Positions 57,127-64,000 of a stretch of 64,000 nucleotides of DNA are shown piece after piece. The position numbers and the translations under genes were made by a program. The DNA is from Arthrobacter globiformis NBRC 12137. Its GTDB lineage: Bacteria > Actinomycetota > Actinomycetes > Actinomycetales > Micrococcaceae. The notes under the pieces are model-generated. The model was not told the DNA's origin. It saw only the letters and a program-made list of their open reading frames with translations, and ran no database searches. Where the stretch lies: NCBI RefSeq assembly GCF_000238915.1, contig NZ_BAEG01000085.1, positions 62,001 to 126,000 on the forward strand, written 5' to 3'. How positions within the stretch are numbered: position 1 is the stretch's first letter; every line of letters starts with the position of its first letter.

Positions 57127-58305
57127 CTATGCCCCGGACGGAACGGTGGCCAGCACTTCCGCGGCGGCATGCTGCCCTGACGTTGCCAGCGACGCATGCT
57201 GCAGCACCCAGCCGGCTCTGGCATCCCGGCCGTCCGCGTTGCCTCCGGATTTTTCACCGGCCGCCGCACGGCACATGGCTGCGGCGACGCTGTCCACGTC
57301 GTATCCGGCCGCCTCGCCAAGTCCGTTGCCCGAGACGAGCGCCGCGCCCTCCCCCGTTCCTGCGAAGACAACGGGCGTCCCGCAGCCGGCGGCGGCATAG
57401 ATCTTGGTGGGCTTGGCAAAGTCGTAACCCTGGCCCGGTTTGATGCTGACCAGGGCTGCTGCTGCGCCCCGGATCCAGCGGGCCGCGTCGGCGGGGGGAA
57501 TGACCCCGCCGAACGTCACGCGGCCCGGGGCTGTTTTCTCTGCAAGCTCCCTGAGGTGGGACTCGTCGGCACCCTGGCCGAAGAAACGGATGCTGGCGCC
57601 GGGGTGCTGGGCGAGCACGGCGGGCAGCGCACGGATGAAGATGTCGGCACCCTGCCACTCGGACATGGTTCCGGTGTACACGAAGTACGGTCCATCGGAC
57701 CCAGCGGTCTCCCCCTCGGGCCCGAACACCGAGGTGTCGATCCCGTTGCCGACCACGGTGACGCGGTTCCGCGGGACGCCGAACTGCTCGACCTTTTGGG
57801 CCACGGCATCCGAGATGGCGATGACCCTGGCCGCCCTGCGCAGCGCAAAGCCTTCGGCAGCCCGCATCACGCGGATGACGACGCCGGGCACGTCCGTGGC
57901 GGACAAAGCCTCAGTCCAGATATCGGCCGCGTAGTAGACAAAAGGCCTGCGCCGCAGGGCCGATACCAGCGCCACGACCACGCCGGTGGTCGGCGGCGGC
58001 TCCGAGACCACCACGTCGGCCCGCGAAAACAGCAGCCGAAAAAAGGCTGGAACGTCAAAGCTCATGTACTGCACATAGCCGCGCACATTGCCCCCGGCGT
58101 CCCGCAGCACGGGCCACCGGGAGACCTTATAACGGGGCTTGAACTCCGGCGATCCCTTGGGCGGCCTGGTCGTGACGACGCTGACGTCGGCGCCCTTGGC
58201 CGCCAGGCCGTCCACTAGTGCTTTCAGCCTGAACGAGGCCGCACCCACTTCGGGGGTGAAGAGCCGGGTTGCCACGGTGACCCTGACAGGTCGGTTTTCA
58301 CTCAC
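57127..58305 (-). CDS. glycosyltransferase, GT4 (WbuB-like)
   Basis: A 392-residue GT-B enzyme. RVTVATRLFTPEVGAASFRLKALVDGLAAKGADV at the start, FVYYAADIWTEALSATDV, YFVYTGTMSEWQGADIFIRAL and PTKIYAAAGCGTPVVFAG later. Enzymes of this type often add FucNAc- or ManNAc3NAcA-like sugars to lipid-linked intermediates. GTG at 58305 overlaps the wbpB-like stop by four bases (GTGA), so it is coupled to UDP-diacetamido-sugar synthesis. This makes it the best candidate for the transferase using that sugar. Confidence 0.88.
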   Translation of the reverse strand: MSENRPVRVTVATRLFTPEVGAASFRLKALVDGLAAKGADVSVVTTRPPKGSPEFKPRYKVSRWPVLRDAGGNVRGYVQYMSFDVPAFFRLLFSRADVVVSEPPPTTGVVVALVSALRRRPFVYYAADIWTEALSATDVPGVVIRVMRAAEGFALRRAARVIAISDAVAQKVEQFGVPRNRVTVVGNGIDTSVFGPEGETAGSDGPYFVYTGTMSEWQGADIFIRALPAVLAQHPGASIRFFGQGADESHLRELAEKTAPGRVTFGGVIPPADAARWIRGAAAALVSIKPGQGYDFAKPTKIYAAAGCGTPVVFAGTGEGAALVSGNGLGEAAGYDVDSVAAAMCRAAAGEKSGGNADGRDARAGWVLQHASLATSGQHAAAEVLATVPSGA

Positions 58306-59297
58306 GAAGCAGCAATCTTCACGATCTGCCGGTTGGTGGCGGACTCCAGCACGGCTTCGGCCACGCGGAGCGTGTCCAGGCCTTCGCGCATGGTGACGAC
58401 GTCGCTGCGCAGCCCGAGGACGGCGTCGCGGAATGCTTCGTGTTCGGTCCGCAGCGGTTCCGGCTTGGCGATGGCGAGCCGGGTGACGTTGCCTTCGGAA
58501 ACGCCACGGAACGCGGCCATGGACTCCCATTCGGTGGCGACGGTGCCGTTCTCGAAGAACGTCAGGTCTGCCGTGATGGTGTCAGCGACGAAGGCGCCCT
58601 TCTCACCGGTGACGATGGTGAGGCGTTCCTTCATCGGCGAGAGCCAGTTGACCAGGTGGTTGGTGATGACACCGTTGCCCAGCTGACCTGTCGCGGCCAC
58701 CATGTCCTCGTGCGGTCTGCCGCTGCGGGTGGTGGTGCGGGCGAAGATCGACTCAAAGCGGCTCTGCGCCAGCCATGCGGTCAGGTCGATGTCGTGCGTG
58801 CCGAGGTCCTTGACCACGCCGACGTCGGCGATCCGGGCCGGGAAGGGGCCCTGGCGCCTGGTGGCGATCTGGTAGACGTCGCCCAGCTCGCCGGCTTCGA
58901 TCCGCTTGCGCAGCGACTGCAGTGCCGGGTTGAACCGTTCGATGTGGCCGACGGCGCCGACCAGCCCCTTGGCTTCGAAGGCGTCGACGAGGCGCTGTCC
59001 GGCCTCCGCGCTGGAGGCGATCGGCTTCTCCACGAGGGTGTGGACGCCGGCGTCGGCCAGTGCGAGTCCGACTTCTTCGTGCAGACCGGTGGGGACGGCC
59101 ACCACTGCCATGTCGATGCCGGCGGCGATGAGCTCTTGCACGGACGACAGGACATCCAGCTGGCCGGCAACGCCGTGCGGGTCGCCGAAGGAGTCGGCGA
59201 CGGCGACGAGGTCGACGCCGTCGAGCTCCCGCACCACGCGCGCGTGGTGGCGGCCCATCATACCCAGGCCAATAAGGCCGACGCGCAGGTTAGCCAT
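58302..59297 (-). CDS. wbpB: Gfo/Idh/MocA oxidoreductase, WbpB/WlbA-like 3-dehydrogenase
   Basis: A 331-residue NAD-dependent dehydrogenase: VGLIGLGMMGRHHARV (Rossmann), VVAVPTGLH, LVEKPIASSAEAG (catalytic Lys in EKP), GHIERFNPALQ and LGTHDIDLTAW (His/Asp). WlbA/WbpB enzymes oxidise C3 of UDP-GlcNAcA, with 2-oxoglutarate-linked cofactor recycling. ATG shares TGATG with the aminotransferase stop. Member of the wbpA-D-E-B set. Confidence 0.9.
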   Translation of the reverse strand: MANLRVGLIGLGMMGRHHARVVRELDGVDLVAVADSFGDPHGVAGQLDVLSSVQELIAAGIDMAVVAVPTGLHEEVGLALADAGVHTLVEKPIASSAEAGQRLVDAFEAKGLVGAVGHIERFNPALQSLRKRIEAGELGDVYQIATRRQGPFPARIADVGVVKDLGTHDIDLTAWLAQSRFESIFARTTTRSGRPHEDMVAATGQLGNGVITNHLVNWLSPMKERLTIVTGEKGAFVADTITADLTFFENGTVATEWESMAAFRGVSEGNVTRLAIAKPEPLRTEHEAFRDAVLGLRSDVVTMREGLDTLRVAEAVLESATNRQIVKIAAS

Positions 59298-60388
59298 CAG
59301 GCACCTGCCTGGACGAGCTTGTTGACGGCGGTGACGATGCGGTCCAGGTCGTTCTGGCTCAGGGACGGGTGCACCGGCAGGGAAAGGACTTCCCTGGCAG
59401 CGGTTTCCGTGTTCGGCAGGTCCTCGGTGCGGTTGAACGAGGGCAGCCGGTGGTTCGGAACCGGGTAGTACACGCCGGTACCGATGTTGTATTCCTCGCG
59501 GAGCGCCTTGGCCAGTCCGTCGCGATCCTCCGGCACACGGATCGTGTACTGGTGGTAGACGTGGGATGCGCCCTCGGCGACCTTGGGTGTGCCGACGCCC
59601 TGGAGGTTGGCGGTCAGGAAGGCCGCGTTCTGCTGGCGCTGTTCGGTCCAGCCGAGGACCTTCTTGAGCTGGACCCGGCCGATGGAGGCGTGCAGGTCGG
59701 TCATCCGGGCGTTGAAGCCCACGAGCTCGTTTTCGTACTGCTTTTCCATGCCCTGGTTCCGCAGCAGGCGCAGGTTCCGCTCCACAGTGCTGTCCGGTGT
59801 GGAGACCATGCCGCCCTCGCCGGACGTCATGTTCTTTGTGGGGTAGAGGCTGAACATGGCGAACTTGCCGAACGTTCCGACCTTCTGGCCGTTGAAGCTG
59901 GCGCCGTGGGCCTGGGCGGCGTCCTCGTACAGGTCGATCCCGCGCTCTGCGGCGAGCTTCCCGAGCCCGTCGACGTTGAACGGGTGGCCGTACAGGTGCA
60001 CGGGCATGATGCCCTTGGTCTTGTCCGTGATCAGCGAGGCGACGTGGTCCACATCCAGGGTGTAGTGGTCCAGTTCGATGTCGGCAAACACGGGGGTGGC
60101 CCCGGCCAGCGCCACGGAGTTGCCGGTGGCGGCGAACGTGAACGAGGGAACGATGACTTCATCGCCCGCCCTGACGCCGGCGGCCAGGAGCCCGAGGTGC
60201 AGTCCCGAGGTGCCGGAGTTCACGGCCACGGAGGAGCGGCCGTCGAGGAGTACCTCGGAGAATTCCTTCTCGAATTCGGCGACCTGCTGGCCCTGGGCCA
60301 GCATTCCGGTAGCCAGAACGGCGTCGACGGCGGCCCGCTCGTCGTCGCCGATGATCGGCTTCGCCGCGGGGATAAAGTCGTAGCTCAT
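59297..60388 (-). CDS. wbpE: DegT/DnrJ/EryC1/StrS aminotransferase, WbpE-like
   Basis: A 363-residue PLP sugar aminotransferase. VAVNSGTSGLHLGLLAAGV, DLYEDAAQAHGAS (cofactor Asp), FSLYPTKNMTSGEGGM (Schiff-base Lys) and YYPVPNHRLPSF. WbpE converts the 3-keto sugar to a 3-amino sugar. The ATG overlaps the acetyltransferase stop by four bases (ATGA). Confidence 0.92.
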   Translation of the reverse strand: MSYDFIPAAKPIIGDDERAAVDAVLATGMLAQGQQVAEFEKEFSEVLLDGRSSVAVNSGTSGLHLGLLAAGVRAGDEVIVPSFTFAATGNSVALAGATPVFADIELDHYTLDVDHVASLITDKTKGIMPVHLYGHPFNVDGLGKLAAERGIDLYEDAAQAHGASFNGQKVGTFGKFAMFSLYPTKNMTSGEGGMVSTPDSTVERNLRLLRNQGMEKQYENELVGFNARMTDLHASIGRVQLKKVLGWTEQRQQNAAFLTANLQGVGTPKVAEGASHVYHQYTIRVPEDRDGLAKALREEYNIGTGVYYPVPNHRLPSFNRTEDLPNTETAAREVLSLPVHPSLSQNDLDRIVTAVNKLVQAGA

Positions 60389-60984
60389 GCGTTCTCCTCA
60401 GACTCTTTCAGGGAATTTCCGTCTTCAATGTATTTGGCGCCGGTGGCGGGGCAGACCCAGAAGTCGCCCTCCTGGCGCAGCGGCTCGCCGGCCTTGCCCA
60501 CCCAGCCAAGGCGGCGGGCAGGGACACCGGCCATCAGGGCAAAGGCCGGCACATCCTTGGTGACGACGGCGCCGGCCGCAACCGTGGCCCACCGCCCGAC
60601 CGTCAGCGGGGCGACGCACACGGCGCGGGCTCCGATGGAGGCGCCGTCCTCGATGGTCACGCCCACCGGTGTCCAGTCGTGGGCGCTCTTGAGGGAGCCG
60701 TCGGGGCTGACCGACCGCGGGTAGGTGTCGTTGGTCAGGACTACGGCCGGACCGATGAAGACACCCTTGCCGAGCTTCGCCGGCTCGTACACCAGGGCGT
60801 AGTTCTGGATTTTGGTGTTCTCGCCGATCTGCACGCCGGTCCCGACGTAGGCGCCGCGTCCCACGATGCAGTTCGCGCCGAGGTTCGCCTGTTCGCGCAC
60901 CTGGGCCAGGTGCCAGATCTTCGTTCCCTCGCCGAGGATCGCCTGGTCCGAAACGTCGGCGCTCGGAGCAATGGTCGTCGTCAT
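60385..60984 (-). CDS. wbpD: hexapeptide-repeat N-acetyltransferase, WbpD-like
   Basis: A 199-residue left-handed beta-helix acetyltransferase. Repeats of the LIV-G-x4 type run from LGEGTKIWHLAQVREQANLG to RWATVAAGAVVTKDVP. The residue pattern NDTYPRS and the size match WbpD, which acetylates the 3-amino group to give UDP-GlcNAc(3NAc)A. The C-terminal segment contains WVCPATGAKY. Second gene of the set, 66 bases after wbpA. Confidence 0.9.
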   Translation of the reverse strand: MTTTIAPSADVSDQAILGEGTKIWHLAQVREQANLGANCIVGRGAYVGTGVQIGENTKIQNYALVYEPAKLGKGVFIGPAVVLTNDTYPRSVSPDGSLKSAHDWTPVGVTIEDGASIGARAVCVAPLTVGRWATVAAGAVVTKDVPAFALMAGVPARRLGWVGKAGEPLRQEGDFWVCPATGAKYIEDGNSLKESEENA

Positions 60985-61004
60985 ACTTTGGTTCCTCTCA
61001 GAAG

Positions 61005-61030
61005 TGCCGCTGCGGCCGGCCGCAGCGGCA
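61005..61030. repeat. 26-bp perfect inverted repeat between wbpA and wbpD
   Basis: TGCCGCTGCGGCC (61005-61017) is immediately followed by its reverse complement (61018-61030). It would form a very stable RNA hairpin with almost no loop in the gap between two genes that otherwise look like one operon. No U tract follows, so partial attenuation or message stabilisation are possible. Confidence 0.75.
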
Positions 61031-61050
61031 AAGGCTGCCGCGAAGCGCTC

Positions 61051-62340
61051 TCAGGCCTTGCCGATAACGCGGTAAACGACGCCGTCCCACTGGTCTGCGG
61101 AGCTCACCCGGCGGCCGTCAATGAAGGCCTTGATGCCGGGGAGGTCAGCCGGGGACAGCGTGCGGTATTCGGCGTGGTCGGCCTGGACGATGGCCGCGTC
61201 GACGGGTTCGCCAACGTGGTACGCGCTGAAGCCGAGCTTCTCGAGTTCGGCGTCCGTGTAGAGCGGATCGTGGACCGTCACCGCGGCGCCGCGCTTCTCG
61301 AGGCTGGCGACGGCGTCGAAAACGCCGGAGAAGGCAGTCTCCTTCACACCGCCGCGGTAGGCGGCGCCCAGCACCACCACACGGGCATCGGTGAGGTCGC
61401 CGTATGCGCCTTCAAGGAGGCCAACCGTGTAGTCCGGCATATCTGCGTTGGCGGCACGGGCTGCCCGGACCACCGTCGCCTCGGGGTCGTTCCAGAGGTA
61501 CAGGCGCGGATAGACCGGGATGCAGTGGCCGCCGACGGCGATGCCCGGCTGGTGGATGTGGCTGTACGGCTGCGAATTGGAGGCCTCGATGACCTGGTAG
61601 ATGTCAATGCCCGCGGTTCCGGCGAACCGGGCGAACTGGTTGGCCAGCCCGATATTCACGTCGCGGTACGTGGTCTCGGCCAGCTTGGCCAGCTCGGACG
61701 CTTCCGCGGATCCCAGATCCCACACACCGTTCGGCCGGCGAAGGTCAGCACGCTCGTCGAAGTCCAGCACGGCTTCGTAAAACTCGACGGCCTTGGCTGC
61801 GCCCGCCTCGGACAGGCCGCCCACCAGCTTGGGGTACTTGCGCAGATCCTCGAACACCCGCCCGGTCAGCACGCGTTCCGGGGAGAAGACGAGGTGGAAG
61901 TCCTGGCCTTCAACCAGCCCGGAGCCTGCCTCCAGTGCAGGCTTCCAGCGCGTACGCGTGGTCCCCACCGGCAGGGTTGTCTCATAGGAAACCAGGGTGC
62001 CCGGTGTCAGGTGCTTGGCCAGCTCAGCGGTTGCGCCGTCCATCCAGCCGAAATCAGGCTTGGCGTCAGCGTCCACGAACAGCGGGACAACCAGTACGAC
62101 GGCGTCGGCGCCGGGAACAGCCTCGGCATAGTCCGTGGTGGCGCGCAGTTTGCCCGCCGGCACCAGTTCGGAAAGTTTCTCCTGCAGGTGGGCCTCGCCC
62201 GGAAACGGCTCGGTCCCCGCGTTGATCAGCTCCACGACCTGCTGGTTGACGTCGACGCCGACGACGTCATGGCCCTTGGAAGCAAACTGGACGGCCAGCG
62301 GCAGCCCGATCTTTCCCAACGCAATTACAGCAATCTTCAC
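61051..62340 (-). CDS. wbpA: UDP-N-acetylglucosamine 6-dehydrogenase, WbpA/WecC-like
   Basis: A 429-residue nucleotide-sugar dehydrogenase. MKIAVIALGKIGLPLAVQFA (NAD), VVPLFVD, SYETTLPVGTTR, FSPERVLTGRVFEDL, AETTYRDVNIGLANQFARFA and the catalytic Cys in GGHCIPVYPRLY. It oxidises the C6 hydroxyl to give a uronic acid. WbpA (UDP-GlcNAc) and WecC (UDP-ManNAc) are both possible; the wbpD, wbpE and wbpB neighbours favour WbpA. First gene of the minus-strand operon. Confidence 0.92.
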   Translation of the reverse strand: MKIAVIALGKIGLPLAVQFASKGHDVVGVDVNQQVVELINAGTEPFPGEAHLQEKLSELVPAGKLRATTDYAEAVPGADAVVLVVPLFVDADAKPDFGWMDGATAELAKHLTPGTLVSYETTLPVGTTRTRWKPALEAGSGLVEGQDFHLVFSPERVLTGRVFEDLRKYPKLVGGLSEAGAAKAVEFYEAVLDFDERADLRRPNGVWDLGSAEASELAKLAETTYRDVNIGLANQFARFAGTAGIDIYQVIEASNSQPYSHIHQPGIAVGGHCIPVYPRLYLWNDPEATVVRAARAANADMPDYTVGLLEGAYGDLTDARVVVLGAAYRGGVKETAFSGVFDAVASLEKRGAAVTVHDPLYTDAELEKLGFSAYHVGEPVDAAIVQADHAEYRTLSPADLPGIKAFIDGRRVSSADQWDGVVYRVIGKA

Positions 62341-62579
62341 GAGTCAGAAGCCTTTTCTCTCAGGACTGGCAGGCGGCAGCCACGCTGCCACACCCGGTTT
62401 TGCTTAACACTATCCGCTGACCGGACCTTACGCCGATTCCGCGACCTCGTCGGCGTAGCCGTGCTCTGCAGCCCGGAGGAGCGGGCGGAGTTTTCCACAT
62501 GGACAAATTCACCGCGTCCATTCCGGCCGCGCCGGCACTAGCGTGGTGCCCAGGTTTTCCCGAGGAACGGAGGTCGCCG

Positions 62580-64000
62580 GTGCAGCTGCAATGCACCCTG
62601 GTCCGCGCCCCCGGCGCCGTTTCTGCCGGGGCCGGTTCCCCGGCCGGGCCGGTCGAGCTGACGGTTGCGGCCCCGGACGGCTGCCCGGGCACGGACCTGG
62701 AGGCAGAGATTTCGCGCCGCTTCCAGACGCGCGGACTGACTGTGGCCGGCCTCCCGCTCAAAGGGCTGACCCTCGGCAGGGCGCCCCTGGTCAACGGGGC
62801 TGTCCTGGTGGACGGCCCCGCCAACGGCCCTGGTTCCGGGCCGGGAACTGCCGGCGAACTGCCCGCCGCCATGCTCCTCACGGTGGACAGCGGCCCCGCA
62901 GCAGGTTCTGTTCTTCCCCTGAGCCGGGGAAGCTACCGGATCGGCCGGACCAACGCCGAGCTGACCGTTCCGGATGCCGATCTTTCCCGCGAGCACGCCA
63001 GAATTGAGGTTTCGGATACAGCCCTGACCCTTGTGGATCTTGGCAGCATCAATGGAACTGAGGTGGACGGCAAACGGGTATCAAAAACGGCCGTCGCGAT
63101 CGGTTCCCGCATCCGCTGCGGCAATTCCTCCATGTCTGTTGTGCTGGCTGCGCCGTCGGACGCGCGGGAGGCTGACTTGGGGTTTGCCGGCAGTTCCGTG
63201 GCGGAGCCGCTGACCGTATCGCGCCCGGCCGCACCGGCGGGCCGGTCAGTGCTGGTTCTCGGGGCCGTTCTGCCCGTGGTCATGGGTGTGGGGCTGGCGC
63301 TGGTGACGGGGTCGTGGATGTTTCTGGCCTTCACGGCGGTATCGGCCGTGACGCTCCTTGTCCCCCTGGTCTTGGGCGCACGGCAGCGCCGTGAACTCAG
63401 ATCGGCAGTCGCGGCGGCAGCGGCGCAGGATCTGCAACGACGACGGCGGTCCGCGCCGTCCGCTGCTGTCCTTGCGCTGGGCGCCCGGGTTCCCGGACCG
63501 AGCCCTGCCGCTCCCGTCCGGGAGACCGGACGGGAGCCGTCAGAGTACACGGAAAATCCGGCGCCGATGCCCGCGCCCGGAGTCTGGCTCAGACTCGGCC
63601 TGGCCGATCAACCGGCCAACATACGCCTGGAGCCGGACCAGCCGGGATTCATACCCCCTGGGCTCGGGGCGGTGCCGCTGCTCCTCGACCCGGGCCTTGC
63701 GGTCGTTTCGGTCCGTGGGCCGGACTCAGAGGTTCACGGCCTGGCCCGCTCGATCCTCATGCAGCTCACGGGATATCCGCTGGCCAGGGGTACCCGGATC
63801 GCGGTTCACGGACCGGCTTCCGTCCTTCCGCTCGCAGCGCGGTTTCTGCCAGGGGTGTCGCTTCATTCAAGGATGGCTGACACCCTGGCGGCCCTGACGG
63901 AGACGTCCGGCGGGAGCGGCGGGCCCCGCATCCTGCTGATGTTCGGCGGCACGGCAGACGGCGCCCCCGAAGCCGGCATCATCCCGACCGCATGGGGTCT
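62580..64000 (+). CDS. FHA-domain EssC/EccC-like secretion ATPase, N-terminal part (runs off the window)
   Basis: A reading frame of at least 473 codons that is still open at the window end. Residues 1-100 form a beta-rich ubiquitin-like start; residues 105-185 form an FHA domain (YRIGRTNAELTVPDADLSR, EHARIEV, LGSINGTEVDG) followed by two adjacent membrane helices (about 222-262: SVLVLGAVLPVVMGVGLALV and WMFLAFTAVSAVTLLVPLVL). This is the N-terminal plan of EssC-type FtsK/SpoIIIE ATPases of type VII secretion. The Walker motifs would lie beyond the window. GTG at 62580 has GGAGG at 62569-62573. Confidence 0.85.
   Translation, partial: MQLQCTLVRAPGAVSAGAGSPAGPVELTVAAPDGCPGTDLEAEISRRFQTRGLTVAGLPLKGLTLGRAPLVNGAVLVDGPANGPGSGPGTAGELPAAMLLTVDSGPAAGSVLPLSRGSYRIGRTNAELTVPDADLSREHARIEVSDTALTLVDLGSINGTEVDGKRVSKTAVAIGSRIRCGNSSMSVVLAAPSDAREADLGFAGSSVAEPLTVSRPAAPAGRSVLVLGAVLPVVMGVGLALVTGSWMFLAFTAVSAVTLLVPLVLGARQRRELRSAVAAAAAQDLQRRRRSAPSAAVLALGARVPGPSPAAPVRETGREPSEYTENPAPMPAPGVWLRLGLADQPANIRLEPDQPGFIPPGLGAVPLLLDPGLAVVSVRGPDSEVHGLARSILMQLTGYPLARGTRIAVHGPASVLPLAARFLPGVSLHSRMADTLAALTETSGGSGGPRILLMFGGTADGAPEAGIIPTAWG

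Noticed and set aside
60679-62541. 620-codon open frame on the plus strand across wbpD and wbpA
   Set aside because: Antisense to two clearly recognised enzymes; product has no family motifs.

Overview
The window is a high-GC chromosomal segment from an actinobacterium of the Arthrobacter/Pseudarthrobacter type (Micrococcaceae). This rests on a fused Kgd 2-oxoglutarate dehydrogenase, a mycothiol-type SigH/RsrA pair, a 24-residue bL37 ribosomal protein, a SAM-IV riboswitch (an actinobacterial class), a tmRNA with an AESKRTDFELAA-type tag, TANNNT -10 boxes, several apparently leaderless genes and frequent GTG/TTG starts. No rRNA, tRNA, insertion sequence, phage or CRISPR array was seen.

Layout. 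0-4 kb: kgd. 4-6.3 kb: a degenerate SGNH-hydrolase-like gene, then an autoregulated DUF4097-PadR operon with two operator palindromes around its promoter. 6.4-7.9 kb: bL37, and convergent to it rsrA-sigH with a SigH-type promoter about 330 bp upstream of the usual start. 8-12 kb: DoxX protein, aroA, rsgA, hisN. 12-16 kb: a SAM-IV riboswitch and a cysteine-desulfurase-like enzyme, a methyltransferase, a DtxR/MntR-type regulator, two overlapping crcB fluoride-channel genes. 16-19.3 kb: MFS exporter, small proteins, an S1C protease without export signal. 19.4-24.9 kb (minus strand): prfB, ftsE-ftsX, an M23 endopeptidase, smpB, ssrA. 25-29.8 kb (minus): a compact Tad/Flp pilus operon (tadA-tadB-tadC, a small membrane protein, two TadE-like and one TadG-like protein).

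30-62 kb is a surface-polysaccharide region. It starts with an OafA-like acyltransferase, galE and a secreted GH25 muramidase carrying three FG-GAP modules. It continues with about eight glycosyltransferases, acyltransferase and DUF2304/GT2 genes, a PglK/MsbA-like flippase, a GT-C-like DUF6541 protein, a galactofuranose export operon (glf-glfT2-wzm-wzt), and wbpA, wbpD, wbpE, wbpB homologues. With the UDP-GlcNAc 2-epimerase at 48.9 kb the last set could make UDP-ManNAc3NAcA or a close relative. At 62.6 kb, running off the edge, begins an FHA-domain EssC/FtsK-like protein, the probable start of a type VII secretion-like locus.

The most notable observations are two glycosyltransferase genes each broken by one missing base in a C5/G5 run, five promoter-to-start arrangements typical of leaderless mRNAs, the PadR operator geometry, the SigH promoter with a possible extended SigH isoform, and the coupled diacetamido-uronate and galactofuranan gene sets in one locus. 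No wholly new system could be demonstrated from sequence alone.
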